Below are positions 15,517 through 24,039 of a DNA stretch of 39,058 nucleotides, one piece after another (position 1 is the first letter of the stretch; every line of letters starts with the position of its first letter). The stretch comes from Microbacteriaceae bacterium. Its GTDB lineage: Bacteria > Actinomycetota > Actinomycetes > Actinomycetales > Microbacteriaceae. The notes below the pieces were generated by a model, which worked only from the letters and a program-made list of their open reading frames with translations, was not told the DNA's origin and made no database searches. A program made the position numbers and the translations under genes. The DNA is taken from assembly GCA_030841285.1 (NCBI GenBank), contig JAVECW010000097.1, forward strand, positions 1-39,058, written 5' to 3'.

Positions 15517-16637
15517 TTGGTTGGCCCCACATTCTGCTCGCCCGTGATGTCCTGATCATCACCCGGTGCGCGCAAGCCGAGTCGCTCGGCGAGGCTCAGT
15601 TGCTCTGGCAACTCCTCGTCGGGCAGCGGCTGGTTCCGGATGACCGGCTGGGTCGGTGGCGCCGCGAAATGCGCGCTCAGCCTGGCCGTCTCCGTGGTCG
15701 GTTCGGTGGGCGCGGCACCGGCAGGCGCGACGTTGTCCGGCGCGACCTGCTCTGGAGCGACGGGCGCCGGCGCTGCAGGCGCCGATCGCGGGGGAACGAG
15801 AACCGGCGGGGCCGCGGCCGCGGCTTCCGCGCTCAACTCTGCAGCGTGCAGGTCCGGCACGGCGTGCGTCGGAATCCTGACCGGAGCGGTGTTGCGTGTG
15901 ACGGCATCGCCACTCGCGTCGGCCATGGCGACGTGCGTCGTCGGGATCGCCGAGGTGAAGCCGTATCCGCCGTGACGCTCGTCACGCACGATCTGGCCGC
16001 TGACCAGCTCGACGACCCGGCGCTGCATCTGGTCGACGATGCCGGCCTCGTGGGTGGCCATGAGCACTGTCGTTCCGCCCGCGTTGATGCGCTCGAGCAC
16101 GGCCATGATGCCAGCGCTCGTGGCCGGGTCGAGGTTTCCGGTCGGCTCATCCGCCAGCAGCACCTGCGGCTTGTTGACGACCGCGCGCGCAATGGCGACG
16201 CGCTGCTGCTCGCCGCCGGAGAGTTCGTGCGGCAGGCGCGAGGCCTTGCCGGAGAGTCCGACCATCTTGAGGACATCCGGAACCGCTTCCTGGATGAACC
16301 CGCGCGACTTGCCGATCACCTGGAGCGTGAAGGCGACGTTGTCGAAGACCGACTTGTTCGGCAGGAGCCGGAAGTCCTGGAACACAACGCCGATGTTGCG
16401 CCGGAAATAGGGCACCTTGCGGCTCGAGATCGCGCCGACATCCTGCCCGAGGACATGGATCTTGCCCTTCGTCGGCTTCTCCTCCTTGAGGATCAGCCGC
16501 AGGCAGCTGGATTTGCCAGACCCGGAGGCGCCGACGAGGAAGACGAACTCTCCGCGCAGCACTTCGAGGTTGATGGCGTTGAGCGCGGGCCTCGTGGTGC
16601 CCGAATATTGTTTGGAGACGTGGTCAAACCTGATCAT
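15513..16637 (-). CDS. ftsE: Cell division ATP-binding protein FtsE with long C-terminal extension
   Basis: Residues 1-225 form a complete ABC ATPase: Walker A GASGSGKS (36-43), Q-loop Gln87 in [10 protein letters not shown], signature [14 protein letters not shown] (139-152), Walker [12 protein letters not shown] (160-170) and His196. With FtsX it controls septal cell-wall hydrolases. The protein continues for about 148 residues of low-complexity Ala/Pro/Val-rich sequence with no hydrophobic helix, ending in an acidic tail ([20 protein letters not shown] and beyond). FtsE usually ends near residue 229, so the extension is notable. A TAGGCT -10-like box lies 9 bp before ATG 16637, so the mRNA has almost no leader. 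The 67 bp after prfB hold nothing else. Confidence 0.96.
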   Translation of the reverse strand: MIRFDHVSKQYSGTTRPALNAINLEVLRGEFVFLVGASGSGKSSCLRLILKEEKPTKGKIHVLGQDVGAISSRKVPYFRRNIGVVFQDFRLLPNKSVFDNVAFTLQVIGKSRGFIQEAVPDVLKMVGLSGKASRLPHELSGGEQQRVAIARAVVNKPQVLLADEPTGNLDPATSAGIMAVLERINAGGTTVLMATHEAGIVDQMQRRVVELVSGQIVRDERHGGYGFTSAIPTTHVAMADASGDAVTRNTAPVRIPTHAVPDLHAAELSAEAAAAAPPVLVPPRSAPAAPAPVAPEQVAPDNVAPAGAAPTEPTTETARLSAHFAAPPTQPVIRNQPLPDEELPEQLSLAERLGLRAPGDDQDITGEQNVGPTK

Positions 16638-16704
16638 GGCGTCTTGAGCCTAAGCAGAGGCCGCGCCAATCCATGCAGCGACTCGCGCGTGTTCGATCTT
16701 GCGA

Positions 16705-17817
16705 TTACTCGACGAGACCGAGCGAACGCCAGCGGATGCCAGCGGCGATGAAACCATCCAGGTCGCCATCGAACACATTCTGCGGGTTGTTGACCTCGAA
16801 CTCGGTGCGCAGATCCTTGACCATCTGGTATGGCGCGAGCACGTAGCTGCGCATCTGGTCGCCCCAGCTGGCCGTGATGGTTCCGGCGAGTTCCTTCTTC
16901 GTCGCCGCTTCCTGTTCACGCTGGAGCAGGAGGAGCCGGGACTGCAGCACGCGCATGGCGGCGGCGCGGTTCTGGATCTGGCTCTTCTCGTTCTGGCAGC
17001 TGACCACGATCCCGGTCGGCAGGTGCGTGATGCGCACGGCGGAGTCGGTCGTGTTGACCGACTGGCCACCCGGACCAGAGGAACGGAAGACGTCGATGCG
17101 GATGTCGTTGTCCGGGATCTCGACAGATTCGGTCTGCTCGATCAGCGGGACGACTTCTACGGCGGCGAAGCTTGTCTGGCGCTTGCCCGCCGAGTTGAAC
17201 GGGCTCATGCGCACCAGACGGTGCGTGCCCGCCTCGACCGAGAGCGTGCCGAACGCGTACGGCGCATCCACCTCGAAGGTCGCGGACTTGATCCCCGCCT
17301 CCTCGGCGTAGCTCGTGTCGAGCACGGTCGTCGAGAATTTGTGCTGCTCTGCCCAGCGCAAGTACATCCGCAGAAGCATCTCGGCGAAGTCCGCCGCATC
17401 CACGCCCCCGGCTCCCGCCCGGATGGTCACGACGGCCGAGCGCGGGTCGTACTCGCCGCTCAGCAAGGTCTGGACCTCGAGTTCGCCGAGCGTCTTCTGC
17501 AGGGAGACGAGTTCTGCGCGCGCTTCGGCCGCGGACTGCTCGTCGCCGTCTCCGTCGGTGGCCATGTCGACGAGCACTTCGAGGTCGTCGAGCCGCTGCT
17601 CGATGCTCGTGATACGTGCGAGTTCGGTTTGGCGATGGCTGAGTGCGCTCGTGACCTGCTGCGCGTTCTCGGTGTCGTCCCACAGGTTCGGCTCGCCGGC
17701 CTGCTCGCTCAGCCGGGCGATTTCGGTGTGGAGCTGATCCACATTCACGACCGCACGGATGTCGCCAAACGTCGCCCGCAGATCCGCAATCTGTTGCGAA
17801 AGATCCAGTTCAATCAT
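16705..17817 (-). CDS. prfB: Peptide chain release factor 2
   Basis: A 370-residue class I release factor for UGA and UAA stops. It has the anticodon-like SPF tripeptide at residues 205-207 ([11 protein letters not shown]) and the catalytic GGQ at 250-252 ([15 protein letters not shown]). The reading frame is continuous from ATG 17817. There is no in-frame UGA or slippery site near codon 25, so this prfB lacks the programmed frameshift known from many other bacteria, as is usual for actinobacteria. TAGGCT lies 9 bp upstream on the minus strand, consistent with a nearly leaderless transcript. It is the first gene of the prfB-ftsE-ftsX-smpB series. Confidence 0.97.
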   Translation of the reverse strand: MIELDLSQQIADLRATFGDIRAVVNVDQLHTEIARLSEQAGEPNLWDDTENAQQVTSALSHRQTELARITSIEQRLDDLEVLVDMATDGDGDEQSAAEARAELVSLQKTLGELEVQTLLSGEYDPRSAVVTIRAGAGGVDAADFAEMLLRMYLRWAEQHKFSTTVLDTSYAEEAGIKSATFEVDAPYAFGTLSVEAGTHRLVRMSPFNSAGKRQTSFAAVEVVPLIEQTESVEIPDNDIRIDVFRSSGPGGQSVNTTDSAVRITHLPTGIVVSCQNEKSQIQNRAAAMRVLQSRLLLLQREQEAATKKELAGTITASWGDQMRSYVLAPYQMVKDLRTEFEVNNPQNVFDGDLDGFIAAGIRWRSLGLVE

Positions 17818-17928
17818 GTCGCAGCTAGCCTAGTGCGCCTACTGAGCGATGCTCCCAAAGGCATGCGGAGTCGCTCCCCGAGTGGGCGACCGGGGGGCCG
17901 CGACTGAGGCATTAAGCTAGATCAAGTC

Positions 17929-19197
17929 ATGAGTAACGAAGAGCGCCCGTTCAGTTTGCGCTCTGTCGCACTCGCAGCCTTCCTTCCGACCTTGCTCTTC
18001 TCGACCGGCGAAGGCGCGATCATCCCGATCATCCCGATCGCGGCAAGCAACCTCGGAGCATCCCTGGCCATTGCTGGCTTCATCTCGGGCATGATCATGC
18101 TCGGTGAAGTGGTCGGCGACGTTCCCAGCGGATGGATCGTCGGCCGGATCGGCGAGCGCAAGGCCATGATCTGGGCCGCGCTCCTCGCGGTCGTTGGCGT
18201 GCTGATCGCCGTCGTCGCTCCCAATCCGTGGGTTCTCGCGATCGGCATCTTCCTCGATGGCCTGGCCACGGCGATCTTCGCTCTCGCGCGTCACGCGTTC
18301 ATGACGACCTACGTGCCCATCCACTACCGCGCTCGCGCCCTGTCGACCCTGGGCGGCGTCTTCCGCGCGGGCTGGTTCATCGGGCCGCTCATCGCGGCCG
18401 GCGTCATCCACCTCACCGGCACCGCGCAGTCCGCGTTCTGGATCTTCATCGTCGGCTGCCTTGGAGCTGTCGCCATCCTCGTCACCCTGGAAGATCCGGC
18501 TGCGAAGTTCGCGCGGCCAGCCGGTGCAGGCGGGCATGGCACGGCTGCCCCCACGGAGGGCGCTGAGCAAGCCGCCGAGCGAACGAACGGGCTCTTCCAG
18601 ACCATCTGGGCGTATCGCGGGGTGCTGATCCGGATGGGCACGGGGTCCGGGCTCATCGGCGCGCTTCGGGCAACCCGTACCGTCATGCTCCCGCTCTGGG
18701 CGGTCAGCATCGGCATCGGCGAGAGCAATACTGCGCTCATCATCGGGATCGCCGGTGCGATCGACTTCGGCCTCTTCTACGCGAGCGGGCAGATCATGGA
18801 CCGATTCGGCCGGATCTGGAGCGCCATCCCGTCCATGGTCGGTCTCGGCCTCGGCCTGCTCGCGCTCGCGTTCACGCACGACCTGAACACCAGGCTCGGC
18901 TGGTTCATCGCGATCGCGATGTTCCTCTCCCTGGCCAACGGCGTCGGCAGCGGCATCCTCATGACCCTCGGCGCGGATCTCGCGCCGCAGGACAAGCCCG
19001 CCGCGTTCCTCGGTGCCTGGCGCTTCACGGGAGACGTCGGCAACGCGGCCGCACCTCTCATCGTCTCCGCCCTCACGGCGATCGCCTCGCTCTCCGTCGC
19101 GAGCGGCGTCATGGGCGTGATCGGCCTCGCCGGCGCTGCCATGCTCGCCAGGTGGATTCCCCGCTACGTGCCCCGCAAGCCCCGCCCCGCGCGCTGA
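17929..19197 (+). CDS. MFS transporter
   Basis: A 422-residue major facilitator with about 12 hydrophobic segments. The helix 2-3 loop reads GWIVGRIGERKAM. A central, Ala/Gly-rich hydrophilic loop (about residues 195-225) links the two six-helix halves. The second half repeats the motif in weaker form as GQIMDRFGRIWS. The substrate is unknown. TAAGCT at 17913-17918 lies 10 bp before ATG 17929, and there is no Shine-Dalgarno, so expression is probably leaderless or nearly so. It is divergent from prfB across a 111-bp gap and converges on the Tad cluster. Confidence 0.88.
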   Translation: MSNEERPFSLRSVALAAFLPTLLFSTGEGAIIPIIPIAASNLGASLAIAGFISGMIMLGEVVGDVPSGWIVGRIGERKAMIWAALLAVVGVLIAVVAPNPWVLAIGIFLDGLATAIFALARHAFMTTYVPIHYRARALSTLGGVFRAGWFIGPLIAAGVIHLTGTAQSAFWIFIVGCLGAVAILVTLEDPAAKFARPAGAGGHGTAAPTEGAEQAAERTNGLFQTIWAYRGVLIRMGTGSGLIGALRATRTVMLPLWAVSIGIGESNTALIIGIAGAIDFGLFYASGQIMDRFGRIWSAIPSMVGLGLGLLALAFTHDLNTRLGWFIAIAMFLSLANGVGSGILMTLGADLAPQDKPAAFLGAWRFTGDVGNAAAPLIVSALTAIASLSVASGVMGVIGLAGAAMLARWIPRYVPRKPRPAR

Positions 19198-19219
19198 CCG
19201 GACGCCGCGCCACGCGCCG

Positions 19220-19708
19220 CTACCCGAAGACCGAGCGCGCGACCGCGGTCACCTCGAGCGGGAAGCCGGCCGGCACGAACAGCGTGAGCACCGGCGGACG
19301 CCAGGATGCCGTGAGCGTGACGGTCGCGCTCCTCCCGTCGATCGTCTCTGCGTTGCGCACTCCCAGGCTCTCGAAGCGGCCCACCGGATTCTCCTCGAGA
19401 TAGCCGTTGACCGCCGCGCGCACCGCAGCGGAGTCGAGCGTCGGCCGCAGCCGCGCGCCGCTCACCGAGACGTCGTCGAGAGCGAATGCCTCCGCCCCCA
19501 CGAGCGCGGCGCCATCGGCGAGCGTGAAGAGCCGCTTGCGCTCGAGATAGAGGGATGTTGCCGCCACGACGAGCAGGATAAGGACCAGGCCAAGCATCCC
19601 GTAGAAGATCGCCAGCGGAAGCGTCGAGCCGTCCTCGTCGCCGATGCGGACGCGGACTCGGACCCGAAGCGGCGAACGCGTTCCCGATGCCGTGTGCACC
19701 CGCCTCAC
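19220..19708 (-). CDS. TadG-like pilus assembly protein (Flp pilus-associated)
   Basis: A 162-residue protein with a basic N-terminus, a single membrane helix at about residues 35-58 (LAIFYGMLGLVLILLVVAATSL) and an extracytoplasmic part that begins LYLERKRLFTLADGAALVGAEAF. This ADGAALVGA pattern is characteristic of the TadE/TadG-like N-terminal domain. It starts at GTG 19708, overlapping the preceding stop by 4 bp. It is the last gene of the cluster. The role is a minor pseudopilin-like or assembly component, inferred from position. Confidence 0.8.
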   Translation of the reverse strand: MRRVHTASGTRSPLRVRVRVRIGDEDGSTLPLAIFYGMLGLVLILLVVAATSLYLERKRLFTLADGAALVGAEAFALDDVSVSGARLRPTLDSAAVRAAVNGYLEENPVGRFESLGVRNAETIDGRSATVTLTASWRPPVLTLFVPAGFPLEVTAVARSVFG

Positions 19709-20169
19709 CCCGAACCCCAGAACCGGGATACTCGCTGTGTGGCGGTCGCCTCGATCGGCACGCTCGCTGCCGCGCTCAGGTCGAGCACGTTGGGCACGAG
19801 TGGAAGGGCAGCCCGCACGAGAATCGTGACGGTTACGGCACCGCGGCGCGTCAGGCACGCGGACGGGTTCGGAGTGCAGCTGACGCGCACCTCTGCGTCG
19901 GAGACAGCCAACCCGTAGTCGGCGAGCGCGAACTCGATTGCGCGCCCGGCCCTGGCGGTCGCCTCAGCCTCACTCGCCGCCTGCACGTAGACGCGTGCAG
20001 CCTGCCGAGCGGCGCCCTCGGTCGCCAGCGCAGCGGCCTGGATGCTCGCAACCGCGAGGACCAGATAGACGAGTGGCACAAGCATGACGAGCCCGATCGT
20101 GATGAATTCGAGGGAAGCTGAGCCACGCTCCTCATGGGCGCTCGCTGCCCAGTGTCTCCACCGAGGCAT
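19705..20169 (-). CDS. TadE-family pilus assembly protein
   Basis: A 154-residue protein. A short hydrophilic lead with EERGSASLEF precedes a single membrane helix (ITIGLVMLVPLVYLVLAVAS), the classical TadE pseudopilin arrangement with Glu five residues into the processed region. The external part holds a Cys pair (SCTPNPSAC) that could be a disulfide. The gene overlaps the preceding TadE-like gene by 38 bp and the following gene by 4 bp. Confidence 0.82.
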   Translation of the reverse strand: MPRWRHWAASAHEERGSASLEFITIGLVMLVPLVYLVLAVASIQAAALATEGAARQAARVYVQAASEAEATARAGRAIEFALADYGLAVSDAEVRVSCTPNPSACLTRRGAVTVTILVRAALPLVPNVLDLSAAASVPIEATATQRVSRFWGSG

Positions 20170-20542
20170 GGCCTGCCACCTCCAGCCCGGATTCCACGCC
20201 GATCAAACCGACGAGCGGAAGCGGCGTGCGCACGGTGACGGTCGCGGCGGGCTGACCGAGGTAGCTCGCGTATACCGCGCTCACGTCACGCGCATAGTCA
20301 GCACCGAGCGCGGCAGTGATGAGGTCGCGCGTGCGCCGCTCCCCGTCGGCGAGGCCGTTGTCGGCGAGCGCGGCGAAGCGTGCACCCTCGGCAGCGGCAT
20401 CCAGAACCGTATTTCGGATGTGCAGCGCAAGCGCGAGCTGGATAACGGAGAGAGTGAGCACCGTCAGGAGTGCGCTCACCATCACGAACTCCGCAACCGC
20501 GGAGCCCGTCTCGTCGGCCCAGCGACCCCCGCTCATACCCAC
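20132..20542 (-). CDS. TadE-family pilus assembly protein
   Basis: A 136-residue protein of the TadE type. DETGSAVAEFVMVSALLTVL is followed by LSVIQLALALHIRNTVLDAA and an EGARFAAL segment, the usual pseudopilin-like N-terminus with the conserved Glu. It probably acts as a minor pilin in the envelope. It lies between the pilin gene (7 bp upstream) and the second TadE-like gene, which it overlaps. The start may be ATG 20542 or the Met two codons later. Confidence 0.84.
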   Translation of the reverse strand: MGMSGGRWADETGSAVAEFVMVSALLTVLTLSVIQLALALHIRNTVLDAAAEGARFAALADNGLADGERRTRDLITAALGADYARDVSAVYASYLGQPAATVTVRTPLPLVGLIGVESGLEVAGHASVETLGSERP

Positions 20543-20549
20543 GTGATAC

Positions 20550-20726
20550 CTAGAAGCTCGTCACGCGGCTGATCGCCTGCTCGAACACATTACTGAGTGC
20601 GGGCCCCGCCAGCCCCCAAATGATGATGACGAGGCCGGCGGTCATGATCGTGATGAGAACCCAGCCGGGCACGTCGCCCGACTCATCCCGTAGAGCGCGA
20701 CGCACGAGGCCGCTTCGCTGTGACAT
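20550..20726 (-). CDS. Flp-type pilin-like small protein (58 aa)
   Basis: A 58-residue protein with a basic leader (MSQRSGLVRRALRDESGDVPGW) and one long hydrophobic helix (VLITIMTAGLVIIIWGLAG), ending in a short polar tail. Size, layout and position between tadC and the TadE genes make it the candidate major pilin subunit. A prepilin peptidase is not encoded in this window. AGAAGGA lies about 7 bp before ATG 20726. Confidence 0.82.
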   Translation of the reverse strand: MSQRSGLVRRALRDESGDVPGWVLITIMTAGLVIIIWGLAGPALSNVFEQAISRVTSF

Positions 20727-20803
20727 GGTGTCCTTCTTTCTCGTGTGGCCGGATGCGTCTGGCCGGGTGCGTGGGGCCGGATGCGTAGGGATGGATGGCG
20801 TGC

Positions 20804-21742
20804 TCAGAAGCCCGCCTGGAGCACGAAGATTCCCGGGAAGATCGCGAACAACACGGTCACCGGGAGGATCAGGAAGACGAGGGGAACGAGCATGGCCACT
20901 TCCTTCTTTCCGGCAAGCTCGATCAGCGCGCGTTTGGTTTCGTCGCGCGCATCCTGCGCCTGTGCGCGCAATACCTCCGCAAGCGGCGTCCCGCGTTCGA
21001 GCGCCCCGGTCATGGCGTCGATGCAGCGAGCGAGAAGCGGCAGCTGGATGCCCCGCGCGAGGTGCTGCAGGGCCTGCGCCAGCGGAATCCCGGTATTCAC
21101 CTCGGAAACCACGAGTCCAAGCTCCCGGGAGAGCTCGCCCGAGCTCGCGCGCGCAACCCGCCGCAGCGAGTCGAGGATGCCCTCGCCCGCCGAGAGACTC
21201 AACGTGAGGAATTCGAGCACGGTAGGGAATTCACTCGCGATCCGCCGAAGGCGCGCCTTGGCCGAGCGTTGGAGGAGCCAGTCCTTGAACACGAAGGCGC
21301 ACGCCGCCGCAGTGAGCGGGAGCGCGACCTGACCGGCAAGAGGAACGGGCTGGAGAGGGACCGCGGCGACAACGAGAAGGATGCCGATGGCGAACCCGAG
21401 TGCCGACCAGATCAGCTGCCGACTACGGAACGCGTCCACGGTCACCGGCGACCCGGACTGCCGCAGACGACGCTCGATCGTCTGATTCCCGCCGAACGCC
21501 CCGGCGATGCCCCGGCGCAGGCGCATTGCCGTGGGCGCGAAGAACGCGCCAAAGAGAGGGAGCGGATCCACCGTTCGACGCGCGATCAAGGATCGTGCCG
21601 TCTCGGAGATGTCGGCGACATACGGCGCGACGCGATCCGCGAGGTGCGGGCGACTCAGGCGCGGAACCGCGCTCACGATCGACCATAGCCCGACGCCCAG
21701 TACGAGCCCGCACAGGATGCCCCCCGCGACGAGCTGGCTCAC
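20804..21742 (-). CDS. tadC: Tad pilus inner-membrane protein TadC
   Basis: A 312-residue type II secretion F-domain protein. It has an N-terminal membrane helix (VAGGILCGLVLGVGLWSIV), two further helices near residues 135-170, and a cytoplasmic F domain containing FPTVLEFLTLSLSAGEGILD and LARCIDAMTGALERGTPLAE. It ends with a C-terminal helix pair (AMLVPLVFLILPVTVLFAIF). Together with TadB it forms the platform for pilus assembly. GTG 21742 overlaps the tadB stop (GTGA). Longer upstream starts lie inside tadB and read as non-coding. Confidence 0.88.
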   Translation of the reverse strand: MSQLVAGGILCGLVLGVGLWSIVSAVPRLSRPHLADRVAPYVADISETARSLIARRTVDPLPLFGAFFAPTAMRLRRGIAGAFGGNQTIERRLRQSGSPVTVDAFRSRQLIWSALGFAIGILLVVAAVPLQPVPLAGQVALPLTAAACAFVFKDWLLQRSAKARLRRIASEFPTVLEFLTLSLSAGEGILDSLRRVARASSGELSRELGLVVSEVNTGIPLAQALQHLARGIQLPLLARCIDAMTGALERGTPLAEVLRAQAQDARDETKRALIELAGKKEVAMLVPLVFLILPVTVLFAIFPGIFVLQAGF

Positions 21743-22608
21743 TGGAACCACCGCTCTTCCTCTGGGAGGCGGCCGAGTGCGAGCATGATCTGGTACGCCA
21801 CGACCGACACGGCAAGGCCCAGCACGATCACTGTGCTGCCCGTGGGCGAGTTGTACGCAAGCGCAGCCTCCGGCCTCGACGCGAGCAGCACCAGCACGAT
21901 CCACGGTGCCGCGACGCCCAGCCGGGCAGCATTCGTCACCCAGGACTGGCGCGCCTCGACCTCGGCACGGATTGTCGTTTCTTCCCGCAGGAAGGTGGCG
22001 AGACTGCGCAGCACGAGCGTGAGGTCAGTTCCGCCGACCTCGCGCGCCATCCGCAGCGTTTCGAGGATGCGATCAGCCGCGGGATCGGCCAGGCGATCCT
22101 TGAGCCGGTCCACACACGAGGTGAAGTTCCCGCTCGCCCGGTACTCGCGGGCGAAATCGGCGAAAGCATCCCGAGTCTCGGTCGGACCGGTCTGCGCGAG
22201 CGAACTGACGCTGTCCGGAAGGGCGAGTCCGGACCGCACCGCCGAAACCAGGTGATCGACGACGCCGGGCCAGACTGCGCGATTGGCCCGGCGCCTGGCG
22301 CGTGCGCGCACCGAAACGATCGCGAGAGGGAGGATGGCACCGACCAGGCCTGCCGCGATCGCTAAGGCCGCAACCCCGAGAGCGGCGCCGGCGAGCGCTG
22401 CCGCGGCCACACCGAGCAGGACGCACGCCGTCAGGAATGCGGCTGGTGGCAGCGTACCGAAACCGGCCAGCGCCAGTCGCACCCGAAGCCGTTCGAGCGC
22501 ACCCGGCCTGCGCCCGGCGTCCGTATCAGCGCGCGTGCGCGGCCAGAAGAACGGAGATGCAGCCAGCAGCAAGCCCGCTCCGAGCAGGCATCCGAGCACG
22601 ATGCTCAT
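21739..22608 (-). CDS. tadB: Tad pilus inner-membrane protein TadB
   Basis: A 289-residue F-domain membrane protein: hydrophobic segments at about residues 1-18 and 58-100, a cytoplasmic F domain (VVDHLVSAVRSGLALPDSVS, ILETLRMAREVGGTDLTLVL, FLREETTIRAEVEARQSWV), and C-terminal helices. It starts at ATG 22608 inside the end of tadA (4-bp overlap). It is the second gene of the minus-strand tad operon. Confidence 0.88.
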   Translation of the reverse strand: MSIVLGCLLGAGLLLAASPFFWPRTRADTDAGRRPGALERLRVRLALAGFGTLPPAAFLTACVLLGVAAAALAGAALGVAALAIAAGLVGAILPLAIVSVRARARRRANRAVWPGVVDHLVSAVRSGLALPDSVSSLAQTGPTETRDAFADFAREYRASGNFTSCVDRLKDRLADPAADRILETLRMAREVGGTDLTLVLRSLATFLREETTIRAEVEARQSWVTNAARLGVAAPWIVLVLLASRPEAALAYNSPTGSTVIVLGLAVSVVAYQIMLALGRLPEEERWFQ

Positions 22609-23837
22609 GCCGCCCCCTGGCGAAGCACGATCGCGGGGTCGAGACCCGCCGCCCGGAACTTGGCCAGCTTGGTCGGATGGCCACCGGTCGGCTCGAGGAC
22701 ACCGTTGCGCGAGTCGAAGATCGGGCTTGCCTCGATGACCCCTCCCGTGATGTTCCCGCTCGGAGCAATGATCTCGGAGACTCTACGACGCCCGTGCCGG
22801 TCCAATTCGCATTGCACGACGATGTCGATGCACCCGGCGACCGTAGGCACGACGAACGACGCATCGATGTTGCGCCCGGCCAGGAGGGGCAGCGTCGAGA
22901 GCTTGGCGAGAGCATCCCTGGCCCCATTCGCATGGATGGAACACATCCCAGGCAGCCCGGAGTTCAACGCGATCAGCAGGTCGAGACTCTCCGCCTCGCG
23001 CACCTCGCCGACCACGAGCCGATCCGGCCGCATCCGCAACGCCTCCTTGATCAGCCGGCGCAGGCTGATCTCGCCCGTGCCCTCGAGGCTCGGCTGGCGG
23101 CATTGCATCGAGACGACGTCGCGTGCGGAGAGGTCGAGCTCGAACGTCTCCTCCACCGTGACGATGCGCTCGTTCTGGCGCGCGACCGAGAGCAGCGCGT
23201 TGAGCAAGGTCGTCTTGCCGCTCTGGGTCGCGCCGGCCACGAGAATGTTCTGCCCACCGAGCACGCACATCCGCAGGAACTCGGCTGCCTGCTGGGTCAG
23301 CGATCCGAGCGCCACGAGCTGGTTCAGGTCGCGGATCTGCTTGGTGAACTTGCGGATGTTCACGGCCCAGTGCCGCTGCGTGATGTCGGGGATCACGACG
23401 TGCAGGCGCGAACCATCGGGGAGCGAGGCATCGACGAAAGGCGACGAGAGGTCCACCCGGCGGCCGGATGACTGCAGCATGCGCTCGACGAGATCGCGGA
23501 CATCCGCGTCGGTGAGCACCGTCGCCGTGAGTTCAGGCACCCCGTCGCGGGCGATGAAGACGCGACTCGGCGCGTTGATCCAAATCTCCTCGACACCCGG
23601 ATCATCGAGGTAGGGCTGGAGGGCTCCGAACCCGGTCAGGGATGCGACGATCTCACGCGCCGCCCGAACCTCGTCGGAGATCAGCGGCAGCGAACCGCCC
23701 AATGCCCGCTCGCTGTAGCGCCGAAGCTCGTCGTGAACGTACTGGTGCGCGAGCTCTCCCCTGGTTGAAAGATCGACGCCGTCGCGCCGCACCCGTGACC
23801 GCACCTGGTCTGCGATGAGGCGCACGGCGTCGTTCAT
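22605..23837 (-). CDS. tadA: Tad pilus ATPase TadA/CpaF
   Basis: A 410-residue secretion ATPase that powers pilin assembly. The N-terminal domain contains GFGALQPYLDDPGVEEIWIN, a CpaF hallmark. Walker A is GATQSGKTT at 202-210, the Asp box reads TVEETFELDL, Walker B is RLVVGEVREAE, and the HANGA motif follows in MCSIHANGARDAL. The family normally has an Ala or Gly around the second position of VGEVRGAE, here Glu. ATG 23837 is used. No Shine-Dalgarno is evident. No tadZ, rcpC or prepilin peptidase gene lies nearby, so this is the minimal actinobacterial form of the cluster. Confidence 0.93.
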   Translation of the reverse strand: MNDAVRLIADQVRSRVRRDGVDLSTRGELAHQYVHDELRRYSERALGGSLPLISDEVRAAREIVASLTGFGALQPYLDDPGVEEIWINAPSRVFIARDGVPELTATVLTDADVRDLVERMLQSSGRRVDLSSPFVDASLPDGSRLHVVIPDITQRHWAVNIRKFTKQIRDLNQLVALGSLTQQAAEFLRMCVLGGQNILVAGATQSGKTTLLNALLSVARQNERIVTVEETFELDLSARDVVSMQCRQPSLEGTGEISLRRLIKEALRMRPDRLVVGEVREAESLDLLIALNSGLPGMCSIHANGARDALAKLSTLPLLAGRNIDASFVVPTVAGCIDIVVQCELDRHGRRRVSEIIAPSGNITGGVIEASPIFDSRNGVLEPTGGHPTKLAKFRAAGLDPAIVLRQGAA

Positions 23838-23876
23838 CACAGCATCATGGAGCGGATGCCGCAGCCGACGCGGAAA

Positions 23877-23885
23877 TTATCCACA
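23877..23885 (+). promoter_or_regulatory. Single consensus DnaA box
   Basis: TTATCCACA exactly matches the DnaA-box consensus, in the 181-bp gap between divergent tadA and the peroxidase gene, about 40 bp upstream of the tadA start. No second box or AT-rich unwinding region accompanies it, so it is not an origin. Confidence 0.35.
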
Positions 23886-24039
23886 GAGCGCTGTTCGCGA
23901 CGATCTCCCACATTGGCGGTTCATTCTGAAGATCTGCACACACTTTCGAAGCTGAGTCTTGGCTGGATCATTTCGATCCAAGGGCACAAAGTTGCAGTGG
24001 GTGCATAAACTCAGTCTCATGAGCGTCACCGAGGAACCC

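Noticed and set aside
17740-17817. Programmed +1 frameshift site in prfB
   Set aside because: The frame is open from ATG through codon 30 with no in-frame TGA and no slippery CTT.
16699-17907. Plus-strand open frame of 402 codons over prfB
   Set aside because: It is the complement of prfB, whose SPF and GGQ motifs are unambiguous. The shadow frame has no recognisable motif.
22302-23471. Plus-strand open frame of 389 codons over tadA and tadB
   Set aside because: Arg/Pro/Ala-rich composition, opposite to two genes with intact family motifs.
23841-24018. Replication origin because of a perfect DnaA box
   Set aside because: Only one box, no AT-rich region, and no dnaA, dnaN or parAB genes nearby.
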